NCBI GenBank assembly: GCA_965223775.1
Contig: OZ245021.1
Location: forward strand, 4,030,001-4,094,000
Direction of reading: 5' to 3'
From: JAJDXW01 sp965223775
GTDB lineage: Bacteria > Pseudomonadota > Gammaproteobacteria > HK1
Length of the DNA: 64,000 nt
A program made the position numbers and the translations under genes. The notes beneath the pieces are model-generated. The model did no database searches. It saw only the letters and a list, made by a program, of their open reading frames with translations, and was not told where the DNA came from. Numbering within the stretch: position 1 is the stretch's first letter; every line of letters starts with the position of its first letter. Below are positions 10,877 to 19,776 of this stretch, in pieces.

Positions 10877-10984
10877 GGCTTGTCCTCCTCGAAAGGGCGA
10901 TGATCGGTATCGCGGCGAGTCGCCCGTGGCTGCGCCGCAAGGGAATGCTCGCGGGGAGTCGCCGGCGCCGGCAAGAGAAAATTC

Positions 10985-11815
10985 GTGAAACGACACGCCC
11001 TTTCGCAAGTGACGATCACGCTGCAACTCGCGATTCGCGAAGTGCTGGAACGGGTTCATCTCGGATACCAGGCCCTCGGTCTCGCGGCCGCGGTCGCGGT
11101 GCTGGCCTGGCTCGGGCCGTTCGACACCTGGGGCCGCCTCTCCCTCCCGGACCGGGTGGCGTTCTGGACCCTCGCGACTTCCGTGAACTGGCTCTTCGGG
11201 TTGGTCCTCGGGTCCGCCGCAGGGCTGACATTCGAGCGGCGGGGGGTGCTCGCCTGGGCGGTTGCCGTCGTCGTCGGGAGCGCGGTGGCAGCGGTGCCCG
11301 GGACCGCCGTCGTATGGCTGCTGGTCGCCGCCTACATGGGCCACCGCATGACCGGGGTCGCGGAGGTCGCCACCCTCTACTCCCAGGTCCTCGTGATCCA
11401 CCTCGTGCTGAACGCCCTCGTCACCTGGCTCATCTACGGGAAGTCGCGGCCGGTCGGCGCACCGGGCGAGGCGACCTCGCCCCACCCCGCCGGCGAGTCC
11501 CCCTCCGCCCCCTTCCTCGAACGACTCCCCTCCCGCCTCGGGCGGAACCTCCTGCACCTGCACATGCAGGACCACTACGTCGAGGCCCACACCGACGAGG
11601 GGAGCGAGCTGCTACTCCTGCGGTTCCGGGACGCCCTTCGCGAGCTGGACGGCCTCGACGGCGCGCAGGTGCACCGCTCGCACTGGGTGGCCCGCGCCGC
11701 GGTTGCCGGCGTCGAACGCCGGAACGGGCGCGTCGCGCTCCGCCTCGTGAACGGAAACCGGGTCCCCGTCAGCCGTTCCTTCGCTCCCCGGCTCCGGGAA
11801 CGCGGCTGGCTCTGA
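10985..11815 (+). CDS. Membrane-bound LytTR-family transcriptional regulator
   Basis: A 276-aa regulator with about four transmembrane helices in residues 20-155 and a C-terminal LytTR DNA-binding domain (NLLHLHMQDHYVEAHTDEG, then VHRSHWVARAAVAGVERRNGRVALRLVNG). There is no receiver domain, so the membrane part probably senses the signal directly. It starts with GTG. It reads away from the DUF2141/carotenoid oxygenase pair, which makes that pair its likely target; this is inference from position. LytTR proteins bind paired 9-10 bp sites, and I see no clear pair in the 108-base gap. Confidence 0.8.
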   Translation: MKRHALSQVTITLQLAIREVLERVHLGYQALGLAAAVAVLAWLGPFDTWGRLSLPDRVAFWTLATSVNWLFGLVLGSAAGLTFERRGVLAWAVAVVVGSAVAAVPGTAVVWLLVAAYMGHRMTGVAEVATLYSQVLVIHLVLNALVTWLIYGKSRPVGAPGEATSPHPAGESPSAPFLERLPSRLGRNLLHLHMQDHYVEAHTDEGSELLLLRFRDALRELDGLDGAQVHRSHWVARAAVAGVERRNGRVALRLVNGNRVPVSRSFAPRLRERGWL

Positions 11816-11900
11816 CCGGTTCGGGAACGGTGGGTCACCAGCGCGTAGCTCGCCTGTAAACTGGGAGCCACTGGAACCAGCCGGACGAAGGGAATCGGAA

Positions 11901-14093
11901 GTGAGCATCGAACGGCGCTTCGACGTCCCCCTGATCGCCGAAATGGCGCTGCGGGAGAAGCAGATCCAGCAGAACTACCGCCCGATCATCGGCGTTCACA
12001 AGTGGTTCGCTCGGCGCCCGGGCACCCTGTTCCGGGGTCTCCTCCTCGCGGAGTTCGGGGAGCGCCCCCTCGAGGAGCTTTTCTTTCAGTCGAACGACTT
12101 CCCGGGACTGCGAATCGCCGACCCTTTCATGGGCGGCGGAACACCGCTCCTGGAGGCGAATCGCGTCGGTTGCGACGTGGAAGGCTTCGACATCAATCCG
12201 ATGTCCGCCTGGATCGTCCGCGAGGAGATCGAGCCCATCGACCTCGCGGCCTACGAGAAGGCCGCCCGTGCGCTCATCGCCGCGCTACGAGCCGACATCG
12301 ACCGCCACTACCGTACCTCCTGCCCGCACTATGGCGACGCGGACGTGCCCGTGAAGTCGTTCCTATGGGTCAAGGTCCTCGATTGCGAAGCGTGCGGGGT
12401 TCCCTTCGACCTGTTTCCGGGCTACCTGATCGCGGAGAACCGGCGCCACCCGAAGAACGTCCTGGTGTGCCCGGCGTGTGGCGACCTCAACGAGGTCGAG
12501 GATCGCAACGATCCGGGAAACTGCGCATCGTGCGCGAGCCGCCTTCATCGGGCCGGACCCGCGCGTCGCGGGCGTTGCGAGTGTCCGAACTGCGGCCATT
12601 CCAACGCCTATCCCGGAAGAGCCCAAGGTCCTCTCGGGCACCGCCTGTTCGCCATCGAGTACCACAACCCCCACCGTAAGGCCGGGCACAAGGGCCGTTT
12701 CTTCAAGAAGCCGGACGCCGAGGACCTGGCACGTGTGGACGATGCGGCTGAACGGTGGGCGAATCTCTCGCCGCGCTTCGTGCCCGACCAGACCATCCCC
12801 CCAGGGGACGAGACCGACCGGTTGCACCGCTGGGGCTATGCCCGCTACCGGGAGCTGTTCAACCCGCGCCAGGTTCTCGGCCTTGAGCTGAGCTGCCGGC
12901 TGATCGCCGAGGTCGAAGACTCGCGCATCCGTCACGCCCTCGCGACGAACCTCTCCGATCTGCTGCGCTACCAGAACCTGCTCTGCCGCTACGACACGAT
13001 GGCCCTCAAGGCGCTGGACATCTTCTCGGTGCACGGTTTTCCGGTCGGGCTGGTGCAGTGCGAGTCCAACTTCACGGGCATCGTCAACGGCGCCGGAACG
13101 AACGTCGGCTCGGGGGGCTGGTCGAACATCGTGGACAAGTACGCCAAGGCCAAGCGCTACTGCGAAGCTCCCTTCGAAGTCCGGCGAATCGGCTCGCGAG
13201 GTGTTCGGGTTCCGATCAAGGGGGAACGGATCGGCGACGGGGGGCCGGACGGACGCCGCCGGGTCACCATCCGCTGCGAGAGCGCGACCGAGAGCGAGCT
13301 CGCTCCGCAGAGCCTCGATGCGGTGTTCACGGACCCGCCCTACTTCGGCAACGTGCAGTATGGCGAGCTGATGGACTTCTGCTACGTCTGGCTGCGACGC
13401 CTTGTCGGCAACGACACGGAAGGGTTCGACCGACCGCCCACGCGTTCGGCGCTGGAGCTGACCGGAAACACCACCCAGGAACGTGACCTCCCACACTTCA
13501 CCGAGGGGCTGTCCTGCGTGTACTCGCGCATGGCCCGCGCCCTGAAGCCGGGCGCCCCGCTCGCATTCACCTATCATCACAACAAGCTCGACGCCTATTG
13601 CGCGGTCGGCGCCGCGATTCTGGATGCGGGCCTCGTGTGCTCGGCGTCGCTACCCTGCCCCGCCGAGATGGGCGGCTCAATCCACATTCACGGCACGATG
13701 TCGTCGATCATCGACACCGTCTTCGTGTGCCGCAGCTCCGGCGCCGCGCCCGAATGCTGGCTGTTCGACACGCCCGAGCGACTCGTCGCGATTGTCGCCG
13801 AGGACTTGGCGCATCTCGCACGCGCCGGCAGACCCCCCACCTACGGCGACACTCGATGCATCGTCTTTGGACACCTGACCCGAATGGCGGTTTGGAGCCT
13901 TCGCGATGCTTGGGACCGTACGCGGCCGACGCCGGAGAAGATCGCGGCCTTGCGGGACCGGATGACCGCCTACGGAGACCCGGACGAGCTTGCACGGCGG
14001 GCGCCGCCTCCTGAGCCGCTAGCGGACCTGCCGCTGTTCTCGCCCCGAACGGCCGGAGCCGCAGACGAGGTATACCGTGCCGTTTCCTTTTGA
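11901..14093 (+). CDS. DUF1156-type adenine-specific DNA methyltransferase with zinc ribbons
   Basis: A 730-aa predicted N6-adenine methyltransferase. Seen: the N-terminal HKWFARRPGTLFR typical of DUF1156/COG1743 proteins, AdoMet motif I DPFMGGGT (74-81), FDINPM shortly after, several CxxC pairs in 156-240 that look like zinc ribbons, and catalytic motif IV TDPPYFGNVQYGELMDF (Asp478). Motif I precedes IV by about 400 residues. It starts with GTG after GAAGGGAA. The following nuclease gene overlaps it by 17 bases, so the pair looks like a restriction-modification or defence cassette. By eye the third-position G+C is lower than in the neighbours, consistent with transfer. Confidence 0.8.
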   Translation: MSIERRFDVPLIAEMALREKQIQQNYRPIIGVHKWFARRPGTLFRGLLLAEFGERPLEELFFQSNDFPGLRIADPFMGGGTPLLEANRVGCDVEGFDINPMSAWIVREEIEPIDLAAYEKAARALIAALRADIDRHYRTSCPHYGDADVPVKSFLWVKVLDCEACGVPFDLFPGYLIAENRRHPKNVLVCPACGDLNEVEDRNDPGNCASCASRLHRAGPARRGRCECPNCGHSNAYPGRAQGPLGHRLFAIEYHNPHRKAGHKGRFFKKPDAEDLARVDDAAERWANLSPRFVPDQTIPPGDETDRLHRWGYARYRELFNPRQVLGLELSCRLIAEVEDSRIRHALATNLSDLLRYQNLLCRYDTMALKALDIFSVHGFPVGLVQCESNFTGIVNGAGTNVGSGGWSNIVDKYAKAKRYCEAPFEVRRIGSRGVRVPIKGERIGDGGPDGRRRVTIRCESATESELAPQSLDAVFTDPPYFGNVQYGELMDFCYVWLRRLVGNDTEGFDRPPTRSALELTGNTTQERDLPHFTEGLSCVYSRMARALKPGAPLAFTYHHNKLDAYCAVGAAILDAGLVCSASLPCPAEMGGSIHIHGTMSSIIDTVFVCRSSGAAPECWLFDTPERLVAIVAEDLAHLARAGRPPTYGDTRCIVFGHLTRMAVWSLRDAWDRTRPTPEKIAALRDRMTAYGDPDELARRAPPPEPLADLPLFSPRTAGAADEVYRAVSF

Positions 14094-15109
14094 GGTCGGG
14101 TTCGACGAAGTTCGCTCCGACCTCGACGCCTATGTCGACGCTGTATTCGGGTGTCTCGAATCCGAGTTCCTGGTCATGCCGAAGGGCGAGGGGTTCGTCG
14201 AGTTTCCCGCATTCGAGGCGGGATATGAGGCGCTGAAGCGAGCGACGGTTGGCTTCCAGGAGGTGACCCCGGACACGGTCTGCCCGGTCGTCTTCGAGAC
14301 CCCGATTGCGCTGATCGTTCTTCGCTGCATGCTCGGATTCACGCCGCCCGAGTGGGCCTGGTACGCGAGCCGCCACACCGGCGTCGAGGTGACGCAGAGC
14401 TCTGCGCGCACAATCGATCGAAGGATCCGCAGGAATCCCGAGGCGGCCTTGCCAAAGAAGGGAACCGTGACGGAACGACGAATTCAAGCTCTCGTTGCCG
14501 CTGCCTGTCATGCTCTCGAATCCGGCGTCCACGAAGAAGCTCCCTCTACCCTTCACAGGTTGGACAAGGCCGACACCCGAGCGGGACTGGTCGGCGTCCG
14601 CTCGGCCGCGCACTTGGGTGTCCCATACTCCCTTCTGCTCTACGAGCGTCTTCTCGGACGACCGTTCGCCGGGCACCGCGATTCCATCAGCGAGTTGGTC
14701 GGAAATCTCATCGAGATCGCCATCGAAAACGAACTGACCCGAGCGAACATCAGCTTTTCGCAAGACCAAGCGCGCGGAGCGCCTGCCCGGTTTCGACCAG
14801 GCGCCGGACTTCGTCGTCCCGAACGAGTTCAATCCGCAGGTCGTCATCGAGGCGAAGCTCACCGAAGACGACGGCACGGCCCGAGACAAGGTGACCCGCA
14901 TCCAGCACCTCGGCACGCTCAGCATGGAAGGCCAACCCGAGGGCAGGCCCAGATTCGAAGTCGTAGCCTGCATTGCCGGCCGCGGCTTCGGCGTCCGCCG
15001 CGAAGACATGAAGAAGCTGCTGCTCGCAACCCGAGGCAAGGTCTTCACCCTCCAGAACCTCCCCCAGCTCGTCGACCACACCCGCCTCGCTAATTTCACC
15101 TCGCAGTAG
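14077..15109 (+). pseudogene. PD-(D/E)XK restriction endonuclease, frameshifted
   Basis: Probable restriction endonuclease partner of the methyltransferase. From GTG 14077 the frame is coherent to ISF (codon 227), then turns into Arg/Pro-rich noise. Dropping one T from the TTTT run at 14755-14758 restores a clean frame to TAG 15109 (343 aa) that holds a nuclease core: APDF (Asp244), then VIEAKL (Glu258, Lys260). The restored tail ends with VDHTRLANFTSQ. So the gene carries a +1 homopolymer shift: an inactivating mutation, a sequencing error or, less likely, recoding. I do not recognise the specific nuclease family or its recognition site. Confidence 0.7.
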
Positions 15110-15346
15110 CCACACCCATTCGATCCACGGGCGCACCAATTGCCACGCGTTTAACGAATGGTTTAACAACACCCACCACCGGGATGACAGAACAGGGCCG
15201 GCTCTGTCAGGCGAATACCATCTCAATACACTCTGGCCGCATGGCTCGAACAAGCAAGCTGCCGGAGAACATCGAACGATTGGGTCGGAATCGGAAAATT
15301 CGAGCTTGAACCCCTCTACGGGTCGACCGACGAGCCCGACAGACTG
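15110..15346. other. Non-coding boundary after the restriction-modification island
   Basis: This gap lies between the convergent nuclease and aroC genes and is more A+T-rich than its surroundings. It holds a direct repeat of GTTTAAC (two copies about 12 bp apart near 15149-15167), a weak hairpin with GACAGA/TCTGTC arms (15186-15208) and a 22-codon open frame starting ATG 15241. None of these is a convincing gene, terminator or attachment site. It may be the scar of the island's insertion. Confidence 0.35.
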
Positions 15347-16453
15347 CTACCCGTCCGGGGCGGAGGGGGGGATATCGGGGGCGGCGGAGGGGGCGTCCGC
15401 GTTCTGGCCGCGATGGCGGAGCCAGTGGTCCATGAGCACGAGGGCGACCATCGCCTCGGCGATGGGGGCGGCCCGGAGCCCCACGCAGGGATCGTGCCGT
15501 CCGGTCGTCACCACCTCGACCGGCCGGCCGGCCCGGTCGACGCTCCGGCCGGGCAGGCGAAGGCTCGAAGTCGGCTTCAGTGCGATGCTCGCGACGATGT
15601 CCTGCCCGGTCGAGATGCCGCCGAGGATCCCGCCCGCGTTGTTGCCGAGAAAGCCCTCCGGGGCGATCTCGTCGCGGTGCTCGGTCCCCTTCTGCTCGAC
15701 CGACGCGAACCCGGCTCCGATCTCGACTCCCTTGACGGCGTTGATCCCCATCAGGGCGGAGGCGAGGGCGGCGTCCAGCTTGGCGTAGACCGGCTCTCCG
15801 AGCCCGCGCGGGACGCCCTCCGCGCGCACCGTGACCCGGGCGCCGATGGAGTTCCCTTCCTTGCGGAGCGCGTCCATGAAGTGCTCGAGCTCGGGCACGA
15901 GGTCCGGATCGGGAGAGAAGAAGGGATTGCGATCCACCTCGTCGAGATCGATGCGGGCGGGGCGCAGGGGCCCGAGCTGGGCGAGCCATCCCCGCACCGT
16001 GCACCCGAGACGCTCGCTGAGGTACTTCTTCGCGATCGCCCCCGCCGCGACCCGCACCGCGGTCTCGCGGGCCGAAGCACGGCCGCCGCCCCGGTAGTCG
16101 CGGACCCCGTACTTGGCAAGATAGGTGTAGTCGGCGTGCGCGGGCCGGAACACGTCGCGGATCTTCGAGTAGTCGCGGGGCCTCGCGTCCGTGTTCTCGA
16201 TGAGGAGGGCGATCGGGGTGCCGGTGGTGGCGCCTTCGAATACGCCGGAGAGGATCCGGACCTCGTCGGACTCGCGCCGCTGGGTGGTGTGGCGGTTCCG
16301 GCCGGGGCGCCGCCGGTCGAGATCGGGCTGGATGTCGGATTCGGCGAGGACGAGACCGGGCGGACACCCGTCCACGACGCACCCGATCGCGGGGCCGTGG
16401 CTCTCGCCGAACGAGGTCACCGTGAAGTGGGTCCCGATGGTGTTGCCGGCCAC
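15347..16453 (-). CDS. aroC: Chorismate synthase
   Basis: Catalyses the last shikimate-pathway step, trans-elimination of phosphate from EPSP to give chorismate, with reduced FMN. The 368-aa product starts GNTIGTHFTVTSFGESHGPAIG, the N-terminal signature of the family, and contains RRPGRNRHTTQRRESDEV and GVFEGATTGTPIALLI, all conserved. Length agrees with the usual 360-365. It is followed upstream by prmB at 23 bases, the common prmB-aroC order in Gammaproteobacteria, and is probably cotranscribed with it. Confidence 0.97.
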   Translation of the reverse strand: MAGNTIGTHFTVTSFGESHGPAIGCVVDGCPPGLVLAESDIQPDLDRRRPGRNRHTTQRRESDEVRILSGVFEGATTGTPIALLIENTDARPRDYSKIRDVFRPAHADYTYLAKYGVRDYRGGGRASARETAVRVAAGAIAKKYLSERLGCTVRGWLAQLGPLRPARIDLDEVDRNPFFSPDPDLVPELEHFMDALRKEGNSIGARVTVRAEGVPRGLGEPVYAKLDAALASALMGINAVKGVEIGAGFASVEQKGTEHRDEIAPEGFLGNNAGGILGGISTGQDIVASIALKPTSSLRLPGRSVDRAGRPVEVVTTGRHDPCVGLRAAPIAEAMVALVLMDHWLRHRGQNADAPSAAPDIPPSAPDG

Positions 16454-16476
16454 GCGCGTCCCGTCCCCGTATCAGA

Positions 16477-17412
16477 TCAAGGGCCGCGGAGGTCCGGCTC
16501 CGCAAGCGCGAAGACGCCCTCGCCCCCCCTCGCCGCATCGAGCCACAGGAAGAGCAGATCGAAGCGAGCCTCGAGCGCGGCGCGGACTGCCGGCGAGGCC
16601 CCGACCTCCACCACCAAGGCACCCTCCGGGGCAAGCCACCGGGGCGCCTCCTCAACGATCCGGCCCACCAGGTCGAGTCCGTCCGGCCCGCCGGCAAGGG
16701 CGAATGCGGGCTCGGCCCGGAACTCGGGAGGGAGCCCGGCCATCTCTTCGTCCGGGACATAGGGCGGATTGCTCACGATGAGATCGTACCGCGCCCCGGC
16801 CCGGCTGTCCGATTCGGGCTCGAGGCCATCGAAGAGGTCGGACTCGAGGACCCGGACGCGTCCCTCGAGGTCGTGCAGGGCGACGTTGCGACGGGCAACC
16901 TCGATCGCGCCCGGCGACGCGTCGACCGCGTCGACCCGCGCCTCGGGGAAGGCACGGGCGCACGCCACCGCGATGCATCCGCTGCCGGTCCCGAGGTCGA
17001 GAATGCGCCGCACCCGGCCCGCGTCGACCCAGGGGTGGAAGCCTCCCTCGATGAGCTCCGCGAGCGGGGATCTCGGAACCAGCACGCGCCGGTCGATCTC
17101 GAACCGAAGACCTGCGAACCACGCCTCGCCGGTGAGATAGGCGGCGGGGACCCGATCCTCGATCCGGCGGCGAAGGAGCGCGTGGACCTCCCGGCGTTCA
17201 CCGGGGGTCAGGCGGGCGTGGAAGAGCTCGGCCGGCAACGGCGGCCGAGCCGAGAGATGCAGCGCGTGGAGCACGAGGGCGAGGGCCTCGTCGACGGCGT
17301 CGTCGGTGCCGTGCGCGAAGCACAGCCCGGCCTCGTTGAACCGGCTCGCGCCGAAGCGCACGAAGTCCGCGACCGTCCGCAGGCCCTTCCCGCCGAACGG
17401 CCGCTCCGCCAC
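16477..17412 (-). CDS. prmB: Ribosomal protein L3 N5-glutamine methyltransferase
   Basis: Uses AdoMet to methylate a glutamine side chain of ribosomal protein L3. The 311-aa protein has an N-terminal helical domain, AdoMet motif I ILDLGTGSGCIAVA, and the catalytic NPPY in IVSNPPYVPDEEM, as in the HemK family. The paralogue PrmC acts on release factors; the N-terminus (RTVADFVRFGASRFNEAGLCFAHGTDDAVDEA) is typical of PrmB. It lies directly before aroC in the same orientation, the usual context. Confidence 0.93.
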   Translation of the reverse strand: MAERPFGGKGLRTVADFVRFGASRFNEAGLCFAHGTDDAVDEALALVLHALHLSARPPLPAELFHARLTPGERREVHALLRRRIEDRVPAAYLTGEAWFAGLRFEIDRRVLVPRSPLAELIEGGFHPWVDAGRVRRILDLGTGSGCIAVACARAFPEARVDAVDASPGAIEVARRNVALHDLEGRVRVLESDLFDGLEPESDSRAGARYDLIVSNPPYVPDEEMAGLPPEFRAEPAFALAGGPDGLDLVGRIVEEAPRWLAPEGALVVEVGASPAVRAALEARFDLLFLWLDAARGGEGVFALAEPDLRGP

Positions 17413-17653
17413 GGCTCAGCCGGCTCCCGGCCCGGTGGCGAGGCGCGTTCGACGGAGCCGCTCCCCGGGGACCGCCGGGTCGCTCAGGCTATCGAGGATT
17501 CTCCGGCTGCCCGGGACTCTCGAGCAATCCGGGGCAGGCGGGAGATCCGGAATGCGCCGAGCCCTCGGAACGGGCCGGGCCCGCGGAGCGCGCGAAGCCG
17601 GCGGGCGGGAACGAGCGGGTCCCCTCATCCTCGCCCCGGACGGCGCCGGCGAC

Positions 17654-19711
17654 TTACCCGCCCGGAGCGGCCGGGGCATCGCGCCCTCCATCGGCCTCGC
17701 TGGCGAGGGCCTGGAACATGTCGTTCAGCCGGCGTACGAACCCGGCCGGATCGTCGAGCTGGCCGCCTTCGCTGAGCAGCGCCTGGTCATGGAGGATCTG
17801 CGCCCAGTCGGCAAAGCGTTCCCCTTCCTGCTCGCTCATCCGCCCCACGATGGGGTGGTCAGGGTTGACCTCCAGGATCGGCTTGGAATGCTCGACCTCG
17901 TGTCCCGCCGCCCGGAGGACGTTCTCGAAGTGGGTGCCGAGCGCATGCTCGTCGGAAACGAGACACGCAGGCGAGGTGGTCAGGCGCCGGCTCACCCGCG
18001 CCGACTGGACGCGATCCCCGAGAGCCTCGCCGATCCGCGTGACGAGCGCCTCGCGGTCGCCGCCGCCCGGGGCGGCGCCCTCGCCGTCCTTGCCGCCATC
18101 GCCTTCCCCTGCATCCTTCCCGTCTTCGGCCCCCTCGCCCTTCGCGGCCTCATCCTCGCCGAGGGACGCGGGGTCGAGGTCTCCCCGGCTGACGGAACGA
18201 AGCGGCTTGCCCTCGAACTCCGTGAGATGGCCGACGAGCCATTCATCGACAGGGTCGGTCAGCAGCAGGACCTCCACGCCCCTCTTCCGGAACACCTCCA
18301 GATGCGGGCTCGAGCGGGCCGCGGTGAGGCTGTCGGCGGTGAGGAAATGGATTGCCTCCTGGCCCTTCTTCATCCGCTCGAGGTAGGCCGCAAAGGAGAC
18401 CACGGGCTCGCCGTCTTCCGCGGCGGTGGAGTGGAACCTGAGGAGCGCCGCGATCGCCTCCCGGTTGGCCGCGTCCTCGATCACCCCTTCCTTGAGCACC
18501 TTGCCGAACTCGCCCCAGAACTTCGCGTATTTCTCCTCGTCCCCGCCCGCGAGCTTCTCGAGCGCGCCGAGAACCCGCTTGACGATCCCGGAGCGAATCA
18601 CCTCGACCTGCCGGTTCGACTGGAGAATCTCCCGCGAGACGTTCAGGGGCAGATCGCTCGAATCGATGACTCCGCGCACGAAGCGCAGGTAAGCCGGGAG
18701 CAGTTCCCCGGCATCCTCCAGGATGAACACCCGCCGCACGTAGAGCCGGAGCCCCCGGCGCACGTTGCGGTCCCAGAGATCGAACGGGGCCCGCCCGGGA
18801 ACGAAGAGGAGCACGGTGTACTCGACGTTGCCCTCGACCCGGGCGTGGATGGTGTCGAGCGGGGCCTCGAAGTCGTGTGCGACGTGCTTGTAGAACTCCT
18901 CGTACTCCTCCTGCGAAATCTCCTGGCGGGACCGGCCCCAGAGCGCGGTGGCCCGGTTCACCGTCTCCTCCTCGGGGGCGCGGGGCTCCGCGCCGGCCTT
19001 CTCGCCGCCTTCCTCGCCGGCGTCCTCGCCGTCGCCGTCTCCCTCACCGTCCCCCGGTTCGCCCTCCTTCGCCATCCGGATCGGGATGGAGATGTGGTCG
19101 GAGTACCTGCGCACGATGCCGCGCAGCCGGTAGCCGTCGAGCAGGTCATCCTCTCCCTCGCGAAGGTGCAGGGTCACCTCCGTGCCGCGCGCCGGCGCCT
19201 CGACCGTCTCGATCGTGAACTCGCCGCGGCCATCCGACTCCCATCTCACCCCTTCGCTCGCCGGCGCCCCGGCCCGGCGGGAGGTGAGGACCACCCGGTC
19301 CGCCACGATGAAGATGGAATAGAAGCCGACTCCGAACTGCCCGATGAGCTGCGCGTCCTTGGCCTCGTCCCCGGTGAGCGACTCCATGAAGCGCCGGGTC
19401 CCCGAACGCGCGATGGTCCCGATGTTCTCGACCACCTCGTCCCGCGACATCCCGATACCGTTGTCGGCGACGGTCAGGGTGCGGTCCTCGCGGTCGAAAC
19501 GGATCGAGATACGGGGCTCGCCGTCTCCCTCGTAGAGGGTATCGTCGGACAGGGCGGCGAACCGCAGTCGGTCGGCCGCGTCGGAGGCGTTGGAGACGAG
19601 CTCGCGGAGAAAGATCTCCTTGCTGCTGTAGAGGGAACGGACCATGAGGTCGAGAATCTGGCCGACCTCGGCCTCGTAACGTCGGGTCTCGCGCTGGGTT
19701 TCGCCGCTCAT
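17654..19711 (-). CDS. htpG: Chaperone HtpG (Hsp90)
   Basis: ATP-dependent dimeric chaperone of the Hsp90 family, 685 aa against 624 in E. coli. Seen: N-terminal ATPase with LVSNASDAADRLR, DNGIGM (83-88) and GQFGVGFYSIF (124 on); a middle domain with the catalytic-loop region SDLPLNVSREILQ; and the C-terminal dimerisation domain. The added length is two very acidic, Gly-rich linkers, about residues 215-250 and 505-545. The first sits where eukaryotic Hsp90 carries its charged linker. It follows mutS at 65 bases on the same strand. Confidence 0.96.
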   Translation of the reverse strand: MSGETQRETRRYEAEVGQILDLMVRSLYSSKEIFLRELVSNASDAADRLRFAALSDDTLYEGDGEPRISIRFDREDRTLTVADNGIGMSRDEVVENIGTIARSGTRRFMESLTGDEAKDAQLIGQFGVGFYSIFIVADRVVLTSRRAGAPASEGVRWESDGRGEFTIETVEAPARGTEVTLHLREGEDDLLDGYRLRGIVRRYSDHISIPIRMAKEGEPGDGEGDGDGEDAGEEGGEKAGAEPRAPEEETVNRATALWGRSRQEISQEEYEEFYKHVAHDFEAPLDTIHARVEGNVEYTVLLFVPGRAPFDLWDRNVRRGLRLYVRRVFILEDAGELLPAYLRFVRGVIDSSDLPLNVSREILQSNRQVEVIRSGIVKRVLGALEKLAGGDEEKYAKFWGEFGKVLKEGVIEDAANREAIAALLRFHSTAAEDGEPVVSFAAYLERMKKGQEAIHFLTADSLTAARSSPHLEVFRKRGVEVLLLTDPVDEWLVGHLTEFEGKPLRSVSRGDLDPASLGEDEAAKGEGAEDGKDAGEGDGGKDGEGAAPGGGDREALVTRIGEALGDRVQSARVSRRLTTSPACLVSDEHALGTHFENVLRAAGHEVEHSKPILEVNPDHPIVGRMSEQEGERFADWAQILHDQALLSEGGQLDDPAGFVRRLNDMFQALASEADGGRDAPAAPGG

Positions 19712-19776
19712 GCCTGATTCTCGCTCGTGCGTGTCACCGGGGGCTTGGCCCGATCTTGGGGCCGAACCCCGCTCAT

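Noticed and set aside
8708..10903. A 731-codon plus-strand frame opposite the carotenoid oxygenase
   Set aside because: Low-complexity Arg/Gly/Glu composition and mirror of a well-supported gene; antisense shadow.
14077..15093. Reading the nuclease to the stop at 15093 without a frameshift
   Set aside because: After codon 227 the frame becomes Arg/Pro-rich and loses the nuclease motifs that appear in the neighbouring frame.
15149..15167. GTTTAAC direct repeats resembling integron attC core sites (RYYYAAC)
   Set aside because: No complementary GTTRRRY partner at attC distance and no integrase or cassette structure nearby.
15241..15309. 22-codon open frame starting ATG near aroC
   Set aside because: Too short, no ribosome site, not recognised as a transposase end or leader peptide.
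17416..17691. A 91-codon minus-strand frame between prmB and htpG
   Set aside because: Pro/Arg-rich, overlaps the end of htpG, no ribosome site and no family resemblance; typical of high-G+C noise.
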